A stretch of 25,773 bases of DNA. Source: Pseudopedobacter sp045629485 (GTDB lineage: Bacteria > Bacteroidota > Bacteroidia > Sphingobacteriales > Sphingobacteriaceae). The position numbers and the translations under genes are program-made. A model generated the notes under the pieces. It did no database searches and had not been told where the DNA came from. It worked only from the letters and a program-made list of their open reading frames with translations. Where the stretch lies: positions 1-25,773 of the forward strand of contig JAZQRF010000112.1 in NCBI GenBank assembly GCA_045629485.1, read 5' to 3'. This document shows positions 16,824 through 25,287 of the stretch, piece by piece. Numbering within the stretch: position 1 is the stretch's first letter; every line of letters starts with the position of its first letter.

Positions 16824-18053
16824 ATGAAAAAAATTATTTTTACTATTTTAATAATACCATTTTATACCAATGCACAGTCATTACTGGTAGAAACTTCAGA
16901 CGGTCCTATTACTTTAAATGAAATAAAAGCATTTAAAGATTTTATCAAAAATTACAATCCAAACCCAGATCAAATTGTGGGAAATATGTGGGTCTTTGGT
17001 GAAGCTGGAAAAGCCATAGAAGCCTGTGGTTTAATGTTCGAAGCTACGAAAGATACCGCAATATTAAATCGCATGATTTTTTATGGCGATAGAGCACTTT
17101 CATGGCGTAATGATTTAGCTCCTGTTTCTGTTGGTGGCCAAAAAAAAAGCTGGACTGACCAAATAGATCCAATATGGCCATCATCTTTAAATGAACCCGT
17201 AGGAGCAGGCGTAGAACAAGGTTCTGTATTGGCACATTTGGCATATTGTGCTAAACTTATTCTTCAAAATAAGTATTTATGGGATGAGACAGTGAGTGTA
17301 GGAGACCCTTACAAATTAGGGCTAACTTACAAAGAGAGGGCTATAAAGTTTATAAACGAATCAGATTATGTAATAGATAATTGGATCATTCCTCGTTTCG
17401 TTAAAAAGACAGAAGAAAATAGACTTTATTTTCCGGGTGCACCTAATACTTATAAACCTAACGAACCAGTTCCATGGAATCAACTTTTCATGGTTACCAA
17501 TGGCTTAATCCGTTTAACAGAATGTCATTTATTACTAGGAAATAGTAAGTCAAGAATAAAGAAATATGATGCCCTAGTAAAACCTAATTTAGATTGGTTT
17601 TTATCTAATTTAACACCGAAAATTTCTGGTGCAGGAACTTTAATTTATGAATGGGATTATGCTTTAAACCAAAGAAAAGAAGATGCTAACCATTTTGCTT
17701 ATGATGCAGAGGGTTTATGGATAGCATATAATTCAGGCAGATATGGAATTGATTTTCAGGATCTCATCCCTTTTGCGAATACTTATATTGATGTTATTTT
17801 AGCAATTGTACAACCCAATGGTAAATACGCAGGCATGGTAGACGGAACATCGCGGACAGGGAACTCCGGAGGATATAATTTTGTGAGAGACGAATATTTT
17901 TATCTCGCTGAGTTTAGACCAGATCAGTTCCAAAGAATGATAGAAATTAATACAAAAGCCAATAAAATTGCTGATTTCTTACCGGGTACAGCTCGTTTAC
18001 TTTGGCAAAAAAACAGAAGGTATGAAGCAACAAAATCATCAAATTTTCAATAA
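16824..18053 (+). CDS. Secreted protein, predicted alpha/alpha-toroid; unclassified candidate lyase or hydrolase
   Basis: A 409-residue exported protein with a short signal peptide (MKKIIFTILIIPFYTNA). I do not recognise a named family with certainty. Helical segments recur along its length: VGNMWVFGEAGKAIEACGLMF, EQGSVLAHLAYCAKLIL, PWNQLFMVTNGLIRLTECHLLL, and EDANHFAYDAEGLWIAYNSGRYGI. This is the pattern of (alpha/alpha)6 toroids shared by several polysaccharide lyase and glycosidase families. His290 and Tyr293, in HFAYD, are spaced like a catalytic His/Tyr pair in lyases. No membrane segment other than the signal is seen. It stands alone between the SusC operon terminator and the GH31 gene (102 bp). 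A co-encoded GH105 requires a lyase product, so lyase is my preferred guess (inference). Confidence 0.6.
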   Translation: MKKIIFTILIIPFYTNAQSLLVETSDGPITLNEIKAFKDFIKNYNPNPDQIVGNMWVFGEAGKAIEACGLMFEATKDTAILNRMIFYGDRALSWRNDLAPVSVGGQKKSWTDQIDPIWPSSLNEPVGAGVEQGSVLAHLAYCAKLILQNKYLWDETVSVGDPYKLGLTYKERAIKFINESDYVIDNWIIPRFVKKTEENRLYFPGAPNTYKPNEPVPWNQLFMVTNGLIRLTECHLLLGNSKSRIKKYDALVKPNLDWFLSNLTPKISGAGTLIYEWDYALNQRKEDANHFAYDAEGLWIAYNSGRYGIDFQDLIPFANTYIDVILAIVQPNGKYAGMVDGTSRTGNSGGYNFVRDEYFYLAEFRPDQFQRMIEINTKANKIADFLPGTARLLWQKNRRYEATKSSNFQ

Positions 18054-18155
18054 TAATTAAGTTAATAAAGCATATAGAATTGCTAATGACTAAGAATATT
18101 ATTTAATGTAAAAACCGTTTCTTACCTGTTATTATAAAACAAAATTTATTTATAA

Positions 18156-20294
18156 ATGAGATTTAAATTAAAGCTTTCTCTTGTGTTGGTTTGCCTTATA
18201 TCCATCGCAAACGCACAAGAAATAACCTGGGAAAAGGTAGCTCCAGGCATTTGGAAAGGTTCCGTTGGAATAGCAGAAGCATATAATCTTTTATCAGCAT
18301 CCGGTGCCACGCCAAAATTAGATGCTATTAAAAGTATGAGTGACTCGGATTTTCCTTTTGAGCAGAAATATATTAAAGCAAGGCTAGAAGATGGTAAAAC
18401 ATACCTTAGTTTTCCATTAATAAAAAAAGAGCAGATTTACGGTTTTGGATTGAATTTTCAAACCGTATATCAAAGAGGAAAGGTCTTACAATTACATGTA
18501 GATCATTACATTGGTAGAGACAACGGCAGAAATCATGCCCCAACACCATTTTATGTCTCATCATCTGGTTATGGTGTTTTTATAAACTCCGCTAGATACT
18601 TAACTGTATATGCAGGTACTGCTGTAAATAAAGACAGTCCAAATTTTCCAGAGGTAAAAGATAGAAACACAGATAAAACTTGGTCATCAAGACCATATTC
18701 TGATGCTGTTGAAATTTTAGTGCCGGCAGGTGGTGTAGAATTTTATGTGTTTGCAGGTCCAAAACCTGTTGACGCTGTAAGCCGCTATAATTTATTTTGT
18801 GGCGGTGGTGTTTTGCCTCCGAGATGGGGTTTAGGTTTTACACAAAGGGTTAAAACACTTTATACTGATAAAGAAGTAGAAAATGAAGTTGCGGAATTTA
18901 AAGACAAAGGTTTTCCTTTAGATTATATAGGTCTTGAGCCGGGTTGGCAAAGCAAAGCCTATCCTTGCAGCTTCGAATGGGATAAAACCAGGTTTCCTAA
19001 TCCGCAGACTTTTACAGATAATATGAAAAAGCAAGGGATCAGGCTTAACTTATGGACAAATCCGTATGTTTCTCCTCATGCATCCATGTATAATGCTATA
19101 AAGCCTTTTACAGGTTCTCATACTGTATGGACTGGTATTATTCCAGATTTTACACTGCCACAGGCAAGAGACATATTTTTTAACCAGTTAAATAAAAGCC
19201 AGGTAGAGATAGGGGTGAGTGGTTACAAATTTGATGAAGTAGACGGCTATGATTATTATTTATGGCCCGATGTAGCAACATTTCCTTCTAAAAAAAGTGC
19301 CGAACAAATGAGACAAACTTATGGTTTGTTGGTTCAAAAATATAGCGCAGAAATGTTTTATAAACGTAACCAGCGTACCTATGGTTTGGTTAGAGCATCT
19401 AACGGAGGTGGTGTTTCTTTTCCGTATGTTTTATATAATGATTATTATAATCATGAAGATTTTATTACTGCATTAATCAACAGCAGTTTCTCTGGTTTGC
19501 TTTGGACCCCAGAGGTTAGGGCCTCTAAAACCGGGGAAGAGTGGTTACGTAGATTTCAGTCTGTAGTATTTTCCCCTATGGCCATGATTAACGCGTGGTC
19601 TTCGGGTACAAAACCATGGACTTATCCGGAAGTAGAGCAGGATGTAAAGGAAATGGCTTTACTAAGAATGCGCTTAATGCCTTATTTTTATAGCGAATTT
19701 GCTAAATATCATTTTAAAGGCATTCCACCTTTTAGAGCAATGAATTTAGAAGATGGTTTTGCTTCAGATCTGCAAAAAGAGGTAAAGACCACCAATTTAG
19801 AAGACAACCCTTACGTAGAGGCTGTAAATAAAGAAGTGAAAGACCAGTACATGGCTGGGGAATATTTATTAGTTGCGCCGATGTTTGCAGGCCAGGAAAC
19901 CAGGAAAGTTATCTTACCTAAAGGCGATTGGTTTGATTTTTACACAGGCAAATTAGTGGGCAACGGAGAAGTAATTACCGTAAAGCCAGGTTTATCAAAA
20001 ATTCCTGTATTTGTAAAAGATGGAGGGATTATCCCAATGGGACCAGCCTTATTGCAAGCTCCTAAATTAGGCGAAAAAATAAATCTCGAAATCAGGTATT
20101 ATGGTAATAAGCCAGGGAGTTATCAACTATATGATGATGATGGCGAAACTTTTAATTATGAAAAGGGAGCATTCTCTTTTAGAGCTATTAAAGTTGAAAA
20201 GAGAAATGGTAAACTTAAAACTTCTTTTGGTGCTGATGTAAAGGGTAAACCCAATACTATCGCAAAAGTGAATTTTCTGAAGATGACCAATTAA
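18156..20294 (+). CDS. GH31 family alpha-glycosidase (alpha-galactosidase or alpha-xylosidase type)
   Basis: A 712-residue exported exo-alpha-glycosidase of family GH31, with signal MRFKLKLSLVLVCLISIANA. The galactose-mutarotase-like N-terminal domain (about 25-220) precedes the barrel. GVSGYKFDEVDG places the predicted nucleophile at Asp360; FPYVLYNDYYNHEDF suggests Asp429 as acid/base, where most GH31 members have WSGD. C-terminal beta domains follow (AGEYLLVAPMF, VFVKDGGIIPMGPAL). The divergent catalytic blocks recall the GH31 subfamily described from Pedobacter species as alpha-galactosidases; alpha-xylosidase is the main alternative. The pairing with fucosidases suits a glycan with both alpha-galactose or alpha-xylose and alpha-L-fucose side chains. 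The gene is probably followed in the same unit by the decayed GH92-like fragment. Confidence 0.88.
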   Translation: MRFKLKLSLVLVCLISIANAQEITWEKVAPGIWKGSVGIAEAYNLLSASGATPKLDAIKSMSDSDFPFEQKYIKARLEDGKTYLSFPLIKKEQIYGFGLNFQTVYQRGKVLQLHVDHYIGRDNGRNHAPTPFYVSSSGYGVFINSARYLTVYAGTAVNKDSPNFPEVKDRNTDKTWSSRPYSDAVEILVPAGGVEFYVFAGPKPVDAVSRYNLFCGGGVLPPRWGLGFTQRVKTLYTDKEVENEVAEFKDKGFPLDYIGLEPGWQSKAYPCSFEWDKTRFPNPQTFTDNMKKQGIRLNLWTNPYVSPHASMYNAIKPFTGSHTVWTGIIPDFTLPQARDIFFNQLNKSQVEIGVSGYKFDEVDGYDYYLWPDVATFPSKKSAEQMRQTYGLLVQKYSAEMFYKRNQRTYGLVRASNGGGVSFPYVLYNDYYNHEDFITALINSSFSGLLWTPEVRASKTGEEWLRRFQSVVFSPMAMINAWSSGTKPWTYPEVEQDVKEMALLRMRLMPYFYSEFAKYHFKGIPPFRAMNLEDGFASDLQKEVKTTNLEDNPYVEAVNKEVKDQYMAGEYLLVAPMFAGQETRKVILPKGDWFDFYTGKLVGNGEVITVKPGLSKIPVFVKDGGIIPMGPALLQAPKLGEKINLEIRYYGNKPGSYQLYDDDGETFNYEKGAFSFRAIKVEKRNGKLKTSFGADVKGKPNTIAKVNFLKMTN

Positions 20295-20332
20295 TAAAAT
20301 ACTGATAATTCTTTTATCCTAAATATTAATTT

Positions 20333-20538
20333 ATGTACAGGTTTAGCGTCTTTATTACTTTTTGCATGTTTTCCTTTACTGCGCAGGCGCAAAGTTTTAT
20401 AAAGTAGTTAATCCTTTTATAGGGACAGGAAGCAGTACTACTATTTCTTCCATGAAGCATGGTGCCGGAACAGAGAATTTAGCAAATACTATTCCTGCTG
20501 TTGGAGTATTTATTAATTCAAGACGGAGTATGGAATAA
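20333..20538 (+). pseudogene. Decayed N-terminal fragment of a GH92-like alpha-mannosidase
   Basis: An ATG at 20333 encodes a good signal peptide (MYRFSVFITFCMFSFTAQAQ) and then stops at 20403. Adding one T to the T4 run at 20395-20398 restores a frame reading SFYKVVNPFIGTGSS, then SMKHGAGTENLANTIPAVGV, to a stop at 20536-20538. VNPFIGTG near the N-terminus and IPAVGV shortly after are typical of GH92 alpha-mannosidases, where PFGM normally follows; here the sequence turns into FINSRRSME and ends. A full GH92 protein has some 700 or more residues, so over 90 per cent is gone. The remnant lies between the GH31 gene and the shared terminator, and suggests a mannosidase once belonged to this unit. 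Confidence 0.65.
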
Positions 20539-20558
20539 TGATAGATTTTATTTAACCA

Positions 20559-20591
20559 AAAAAAGGGAAGCCGTATAAGCTTCCCTTTTTT
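20559..20591. terminator. Bidirectional intrinsic terminator
   Basis: A perfect 13-bp inverted repeat, AAAAAAGGGAAGC at 20559-20571 and its complement at 20579-20591, has a 7-nt loop. The A-run on one side and T-run on the other give a U-tract to transcripts from both strands. It serves the GH31 unit (+) and the GH105 gene (-), whose stop codon lies 16 bp away. Confidence 0.92.
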
Positions 20592-20607
20592 GTTCATTCG
20601 TATTATA

Positions 20608-21741
20608 TTATTTAATTAAAGCAGTAGCTGTCCATAGTACAGGTGCCTGTCCATGAAAATCTCCGATTATTTTTTCTCTGTCTAAATAATATTGGCGATC
20701 GTCCTTTTTATTGGTACCCTGGCAAACTTCTGTAACATCTCCATCTTTATTGATGTAAGAAACTAAGGTGATCCATGCTTTTCTTGCTGCTGGTCCATAA
20801 ACTTTAGCATCTAACCATCCGTTTTTAACACCAGTAACCATTGCAAAAGTAAACATGCCCGTTCCAGAAGTTTCTTTCCATGATTCTGCATCATCCACTA
20901 ATTGTCTCCACATCCCATCTTCAGCCTGATATTTTAGTAGTGAAGCCATCATTTTTTTATAACCTTCTAATATTCTTGGGTAATGGGTATTGCTTTTAGG
21001 TAAAGAGCTTAATAATTCTGCCATTCCTGCTGCCATCCAACCGTTTCCTCTTCCCCAGAAATAAGGTACATCCGGAGCATGATAAAATAAACCATTTGGC
21101 CTTTGCAATTCATCTAAATAAAATACCATTTCTTTAGCCGCTCTTTCTATATATTTGATATCTCCTGATGCTCTGTAAGCCTGTGCTTGCAAAGCAGTAA
21201 TCATATACATATCGTCAATCCATAAACGAGTTTGCCAGGTATAACCCATCGCATAAAATTTATGAGATTCTGGTACTACACGTGGTCCTTCTGGTGGTCC
21301 CCATTGTTTGTCTGCAGTAGCTATTCCCATATCATAATAGCGTTTGTCTTTAGTTATGATATAAAGCTCTAAAGGAACTGCTGCAAATACCGCATAATCA
21401 ACATGATCTGGCCTCGGAATCATTTTTGATTTAGTAGAAAAAAATGGCTCAAATCTGTTTACTAACGCTTTTTGTAAAGCTTTATCTTTAGTCTCTTTAG
21501 CAAAGGTAAGAGAACCATAATAGGTGCAATTTTCAGAATAAGTAATGAAACGAGGAGGAGCAGTTTTACCGAAATTTGTATGTGGACTTTCGTTAAAACG
21601 CCACGCTAGTTTATTACCCACTTCTTTTGGGGATGTTCCTTTAGGCCAATTCTTAAAATACTTCGAGCCTTTATTCTGTGCACTTGCAATACTGGAATAG
21701 CAAATAAAAGATAGAACAAGGAATTTTTTTAAATATTGCAT
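20608..21741 (-). CDS. GH105 unsaturated uronyl (rhamnogalacturonyl/glucuronyl) hydrolase
   Basis: A 377-residue exported enzyme of family GH105, an (alpha/alpha)6 barrel that hydrates and releases the 4,5-unsaturated uronic acid left at the non-reducing end by polysaccharide lyases. The signal peptide ends ASAQ. Family landmarks are GYTWQTRLWIDDMYMITALQ, with Asp176/Asp177 in the position of the catalytic acid, LFYHAPDVPYFWGRGNGWMAAGM (His221 to about 240) and KETSGTGMFTFAM. The last part, REKIIGDFHGQAPVLWTATAL, is also typical. GH105 members act on unsaturated galacturonyl-rhamnose, ulvan fragments or glucuronyl-galactose of arabinogalactan; the exact substrate cannot be read here. The gene is the only glycosidase on the minus strand, divergent from the GH29 pair across 234 bp, and thus has its own promoter. 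Confidence 0.93.
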   Translation of the reverse strand: MQYLKKFLVLSFICYSSIASAQNKGSKYFKNWPKGTSPKEVGNKLAWRFNESPHTNFGKTAPPRFITYSENCTYYGSLTFAKETKDKALQKALVNRFEPFFSTKSKMIPRPDHVDYAVFAAVPLELYIITKDKRYYDMGIATADKQWGPPEGPRVVPESHKFYAMGYTWQTRLWIDDMYMITALQAQAYRASGDIKYIERAAKEMVFYLDELQRPNGLFYHAPDVPYFWGRGNGWMAAGMAELLSSLPKSNTHYPRILEGYKKMMASLLKYQAEDGMWRQLVDDAESWKETSGTGMFTFAMVTGVKNGWLDAKVYGPAARKAWITLVSYINKDGDVTEVCQGTNKKDDRQYYLDREKIIGDFHGQAPVLWTATALIK

Positions 21742-21908
21742 GTTTCTTTTAGACTTAATGATTTATAAATTAATGAAATAATAATAGAGATGAAATTAGA
21801 CCAATCATTTTTATATACATTATTAGTTATTGGCTAATTTGTATTGTTTTTTAACTGTCTCTATTAAACTTTAAATCGTAAAGCCAACAAAGTTTAACAC
21901 TAAGCCAA

Positions 21909-21937
21909 TTGTCAGAAATAATATGAATGTTAATTTG
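21909..21937 (+). promoter_or_regulatory. Candidate Bacteroidota promoter for the GH29 pair
   Basis: TTG at 21909-21911 is followed after exactly 19 nt by TAATTTG at 21931-21937. This is close to the Bacteroidota primary sigma consensus (TTTG, about 19 nt, TAnnTTTG), though one T short in the -7 element. The site is 38 bp before the start codon at 21976, so the untranslated leader would be about 30 nt. No other site in the divergent gap fits as well. Confidence 0.4.
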
Positions 21938-21975
21938 TGCTATTTCGCTATCTAACCTAAATAGATAAAACAACC

Positions 21976-23424
21976 ATGTCTCATTATAGAAATTTTATAA
22001 TAAGGAGTTTTTTATTATGCTCTGTAATTTATTTATTGTTCTCCGTATCAGTTTCAGGTCAGGGTGTACTAACTAAAGATGAAAGGATGAAGTGGTGGAG
22101 AGAAGCCAAATTTGGAATGTTTATCCATTTTGGGACTTATGCACAATGGGGTGGCATATACCATGGTCATAAGCAAGCTCGGGGCGGTGCAGAGTGGATC
22201 ATGAATAGGGCTAAAATTCCGGTGCAGGAATATATAGATACAGCAAAAAACTTTAATCCAACAAAATATAATGCTGATGCATGGGCAAAAATGGCTAAAG
22301 ATGCAGGCATGAAGTATTTAATCGTTACAACTAAACATCATGATGGCTTAGCCCTGTTTAAAACTAATGCAAGTAAATGGAATACTATAGAAGCAACCAA
22401 ATATGGTGAAGATATAATTAAGCCATTGGCAGAAGCTTGTAAAAAGTATGGTTTAAAATTAGGTTTTTATTACTCTCAATCTCAGGATTGGGTTAATCCG
22501 GGTGGAGCTACTTCCAGAAAAGAAATGCATGAGGGTTGGCCAAATCCAGATTCTGCAAAAGTAAATGCTTACACAGCTGCCAATAAAGGGTCTTGGGATC
22601 CATTACAAAGAACTAAATCTTTTGATGACTATATTAATGATATAGCGGTTCCGCAAGTAAAAGAACTACTTACAAATTATGGTGAAATAGCTGTGTTATG
22701 GTGGGATACACCGATGGGAATCACAGATGAACAAGCTACAAAATTACAAGATGTTTTAAAACTCCAACCAAATATTATAACCAATGATAGGTTAAAGAGA
22801 CCAAACTTTCCTGGTGATACCAAAACGCCAGAACAGAAAATCCCGACAAGAGAAGAATTAGATGGCAAAGATTGGGAAAGCTGCATGACGATGAATAAAA
22901 GTTGGGGCTATAACTCTTGGGATACTAACTGGAAAAGCTCGGCAATACTTATAAAAAATTTAATAGAAACAACCTCAAAAGGAGGGAATTACTTATTAAA
23001 TATAGGTCCAAAACCTGATGGCAGTTTTCCGGAAGAAAGCGTAACTCGTTTAAAAGAAGTTGGAGATTGGATGCGTATAAATAAAGAAGCAATTTATGAA
23101 ACTAAGGCTAATCCTTTTAACGAAGTTGCTTGGGGCAATGTAACAGCTAAGCAAGATGGTAAACATACTATTTTGTATCTTTTTGTGAATAGTTCTACTC
23201 CTAATTTAAATCTTGACTTACCAGAGCTAAATAATAAAGTTATAGAAGCCAGTTATTTGGCTGATGGTGAAAAAGTAAGTTTTAAGAAAGTGAATAAAGG
23301 TTACAATTTTAAAGTAAATTACTTAAAGGATTCAAATGTCACTGTTGTAAAGGTTAAAGTTAGGGGTAATATAAAGCCTGTTAAATTTGACGGAGATAAA
23401 ATGAAAACAGGCGAACTAGATTAA
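21976..23424 (+). CDS. GH29 alpha-L-fucosidase (second of three)
   Basis: A 482-residue exported fucosidase, the shortest of the three GH29 proteins, with the barrel and a small C-terminal beta domain but no extra module. The signal peptide spans about residues 1-29 (ending SVSGQ). The barrel opens with MKWWREAKFGMFIHFGTYAQWGG and continues with TTKHHDGLALF and GFYYSQSQDW. VLWWDTPMG gives the predicted nucleophile Asp244, and DWESCMTMNKSWGY contains Glu301 as a possible acid/base. SKGGNYLLNIGPKPDGSFP is the usual GH29 loop. An insertion of about 40 residues rich in Lys, Asn and Pro lies after QDWVNPGG. The next gene starts 48 bp downstream on the same strand, so the two fucosidases are likely co-transcribed. 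They differ enough to suggest different linkages rather than redundancy. Confidence 0.94.
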   Translation: MSHYRNFIIRSFLLCSVIYLLFSVSVSGQGVLTKDERMKWWREAKFGMFIHFGTYAQWGGIYHGHKQARGGAEWIMNRAKIPVQEYIDTAKNFNPTKYNADAWAKMAKDAGMKYLIVTTKHHDGLALFKTNASKWNTIEATKYGEDIIKPLAEACKKYGLKLGFYYSQSQDWVNPGGATSRKEMHEGWPNPDSAKVNAYTAANKGSWDPLQRTKSFDDYINDIAVPQVKELLTNYGEIAVLWWDTPMGITDEQATKLQDVLKLQPNIITNDRLKRPNFPGDTKTPEQKIPTREELDGKDWESCMTMNKSWGYNSWDTNWKSSAILIKNLIETTSKGGNYLLNIGPKPDGSFPEESVTRLKEVGDWMRINKEAIYETKANPFNEVAWGNVTAKQDGKHTILYLFVNSSTPNLNLDLPELNNKVIEASYLADGEKVSFKKVNKGYNFKVNYLKDSNVTVVKVKVRGNIKPVKFDGDKMKTGELD

Positions 23425-23472
23425 AGACAAAGAAAAAAATAAATTTAATAACATATATAATATAACATCTTA

Positions 23473-25251
23473 ATGCAGAAGATTTTTAAACCCCTTTTAT
23501 TATTATTCCTTCCATTTTTTGTATCAGCCCAAACCATGGATGAAATGTGGGACAGCCGTTCATCTGGCGATGAGCACCATAACATACAGTGGTTTAAAGA
23601 CGCCAAATTTGGCATGTTTATTCACTGGGGTTTGTATTCTAAACTAGGGGGCGAATGGAATGGGAAACGTTATTATGGTAGTGGTGAGTGGATTATGAAT
23701 CAAGGTAGAATCCCGGTAGCAGATTACGCTAAAGTTGCCTCAAATTTTAATCCGGTAAAGTTTAATGGTGCAGAATGGGCCCAGTTAGCAGAAGATGCAG
23801 GTATTAAATACATGGTAATTACCGCTAAACATCATGAAGGTTTCTCTATGTTCGATTCGAAAGTAACGAAGTTCGATATTGTGGATGCAACCCCATATAA
23901 GAAAGATCCCATGAAGAGCTTGGCGAAAGAAACTAAAAAGCGTAACATTCAGTTTGGATTTTATTATTCTCAGTTTCAGGATTGGTATGAACCAAATGGA
24001 GGAAGAAATACCTGGGATTTTAAAGAAAGTGAAAAAGATTATCAAAAATACTATAAAGAAAAAGCAATTCCACAGCTTAAAGAGCTGATGAGTAATTATG
24101 GTAAACTAGGAATTCTTTGGTTTGACACTCCCGGAGGAATGACAAAAGAGCAAACCAGAGACTTCGTTAACGATCTTCGTCAATATCAAAAAGATTGTTT
24201 GTTTAGCAGCAGGGTAGGACATGGTTTAGGAGATTATCGTGATTTTGGTGACTCAGAAATGCCAACAAAGCCTATTAAGGGAGCATGGGAATCCATCTAT
24301 ACGCATAACGATTCGTGGGGTTATATCAAACATGATATGAATTTCAAGACATCAACAGAAATTATCAGACTTTTAACAGAAGCGGCTGCTAAAGGCGGAA
24401 ATTTAATGTTAAATGTTGGTCCGGATGGTGATGGTAACATACCTCCGTTTACCATTAAGTTCTTAAAAGAAACAGGAGCATGGTTGAAAAAGAATGGGGA
24501 GAGTATCTATGGAACTGCAACAGGCTTAATAGCACAACAACCTTGGGGATTTAGTACTTCTAAACCGGGTAAACAATATTTACATGTATTAAATCAGCCT
24601 GAAAATGGTGAAGTTTTTATTCCGCTATTTACAGCAAATGTCTTAAAAGTATATGCTTTAGATGGTAATCAGATTTTGAATTATAGAAAAGATGGAAATG
24701 GTTTGCGTATTCAGATTCCGGTTCCAAATAATGAGAAATCTAACTTTGTTATTGTTGTAGATTATAAGGGAAGTTTAGAAGAGAAACCTTTGCCTCTAAC
24801 AGTGTCTCAGCAATTCAATAATAACAAATTAGAAGTAAGTAATGCCCAATTAAAAGGGAATACGAAAGTAAAGAGTTTTACCTACAGTCATTATTATGGA
24901 GATTGGAAACATACTACCTGTGCTTTTGGTTTAGCAAATACTACCGACCAGATTAGTTATGATATTTACATAGATGAGCCTGGAGATTATGAATTGGTAT
25001 TAGATTATAATTGTGGAGATGAGAGCGCAAGACAAGAGGGTGTACTTAAGTTTAATGGAGAAGATTATTTCTTTAGAACATTAAAAACAGCAAATTTTGA
25101 TAGAAGAGCTCCAATGGTGTTTATTGAGCATGAAGTAGCTACGGTACATGTAAAAGAGAAAGGGAATTATTCATTAGTGATTCATCCTTACCAAAATGGT
25201 AAAGAAATTTTTAATCTTAGATCTGTAATCATTAAGCCTGTCACTCATTAA
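23473..25251 (+). CDS. GH29 alpha-L-fucosidase with C-terminal module (third of three)
   Basis: A 592-residue exported fucosidase. Signal MQKIFKPLLLLFLPFFVSAQ is followed by the barrel: WFKDAKFGMFIHWGLYSKLGGEW, TAKHHEGFSMF (Glu replaces the common Asp after HH), and GILWFDTPGG with predicted nucleophile Asp218. GAWESIYTHNDSWGY holds Glu273, a possible acid/base. AAKGGNLMLNVGPDGDG completes the pattern. Residues about 440-592 form an additional beta-sandwich (SYDIYIDEPGDYELVLDYNCGDESARQEGVL ... GNYSLVIHP), perhaps a carbohydrate-binding module, analogous in place to the tail of the first GH29 protein here. The gene ends the PUL and is followed by two terminator-like hairpins. Confidence 0.94.
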   Translation: MQKIFKPLLLLFLPFFVSAQTMDEMWDSRSSGDEHHNIQWFKDAKFGMFIHWGLYSKLGGEWNGKRYYGSGEWIMNQGRIPVADYAKVASNFNPVKFNGAEWAQLAEDAGIKYMVITAKHHEGFSMFDSKVTKFDIVDATPYKKDPMKSLAKETKKRNIQFGFYYSQFQDWYEPNGGRNTWDFKESEKDYQKYYKEKAIPQLKELMSNYGKLGILWFDTPGGMTKEQTRDFVNDLRQYQKDCLFSSRVGHGLGDYRDFGDSEMPTKPIKGAWESIYTHNDSWGYIKHDMNFKTSTEIIRLLTEAAAKGGNLMLNVGPDGDGNIPPFTIKFLKETGAWLKKNGESIYGTATGLIAQQPWGFSTSKPGKQYLHVLNQPENGEVFIPLFTANVLKVYALDGNQILNYRKDGNGLRIQIPVPNNEKSNFVIVVDYKGSLEEKPLPLTVSQQFNNNKLEVSNAQLKGNTKVKSFTYSHYYGDWKHTTCAFGLANTTDQISYDIYIDEPGDYELVLDYNCGDESARQEGVLKFNGEDYFFRTLKTANFDRRAPMVFIEHEVATVHVKEKGNYSLVIHPYQNGKEIFNLRSVIIKPVTH

Positions 25252-25260
25252 AACTATCAG

Positions 25261-25287
25261 GGGGCAGAATTTAATTCTGCCCCTTTT
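25261..25287 (+). terminator. Terminator after third GH29 gene
   Basis: GGGGCAGAA at 25261-25269 pairs with TTCTGCCCC at 25275-25283 around a 5-nt loop, followed by TTTT. It starts 9 bp after the GH29 stop codon and is GC-rich against its surroundings. Confidence 0.88.

Noticed and set aside
20397..20597. 66-codon minus-strand frame over the GH92-like remnant
   Set aside because: It reads through the terminator hairpin and is the complement of the decayed gene; no motif.
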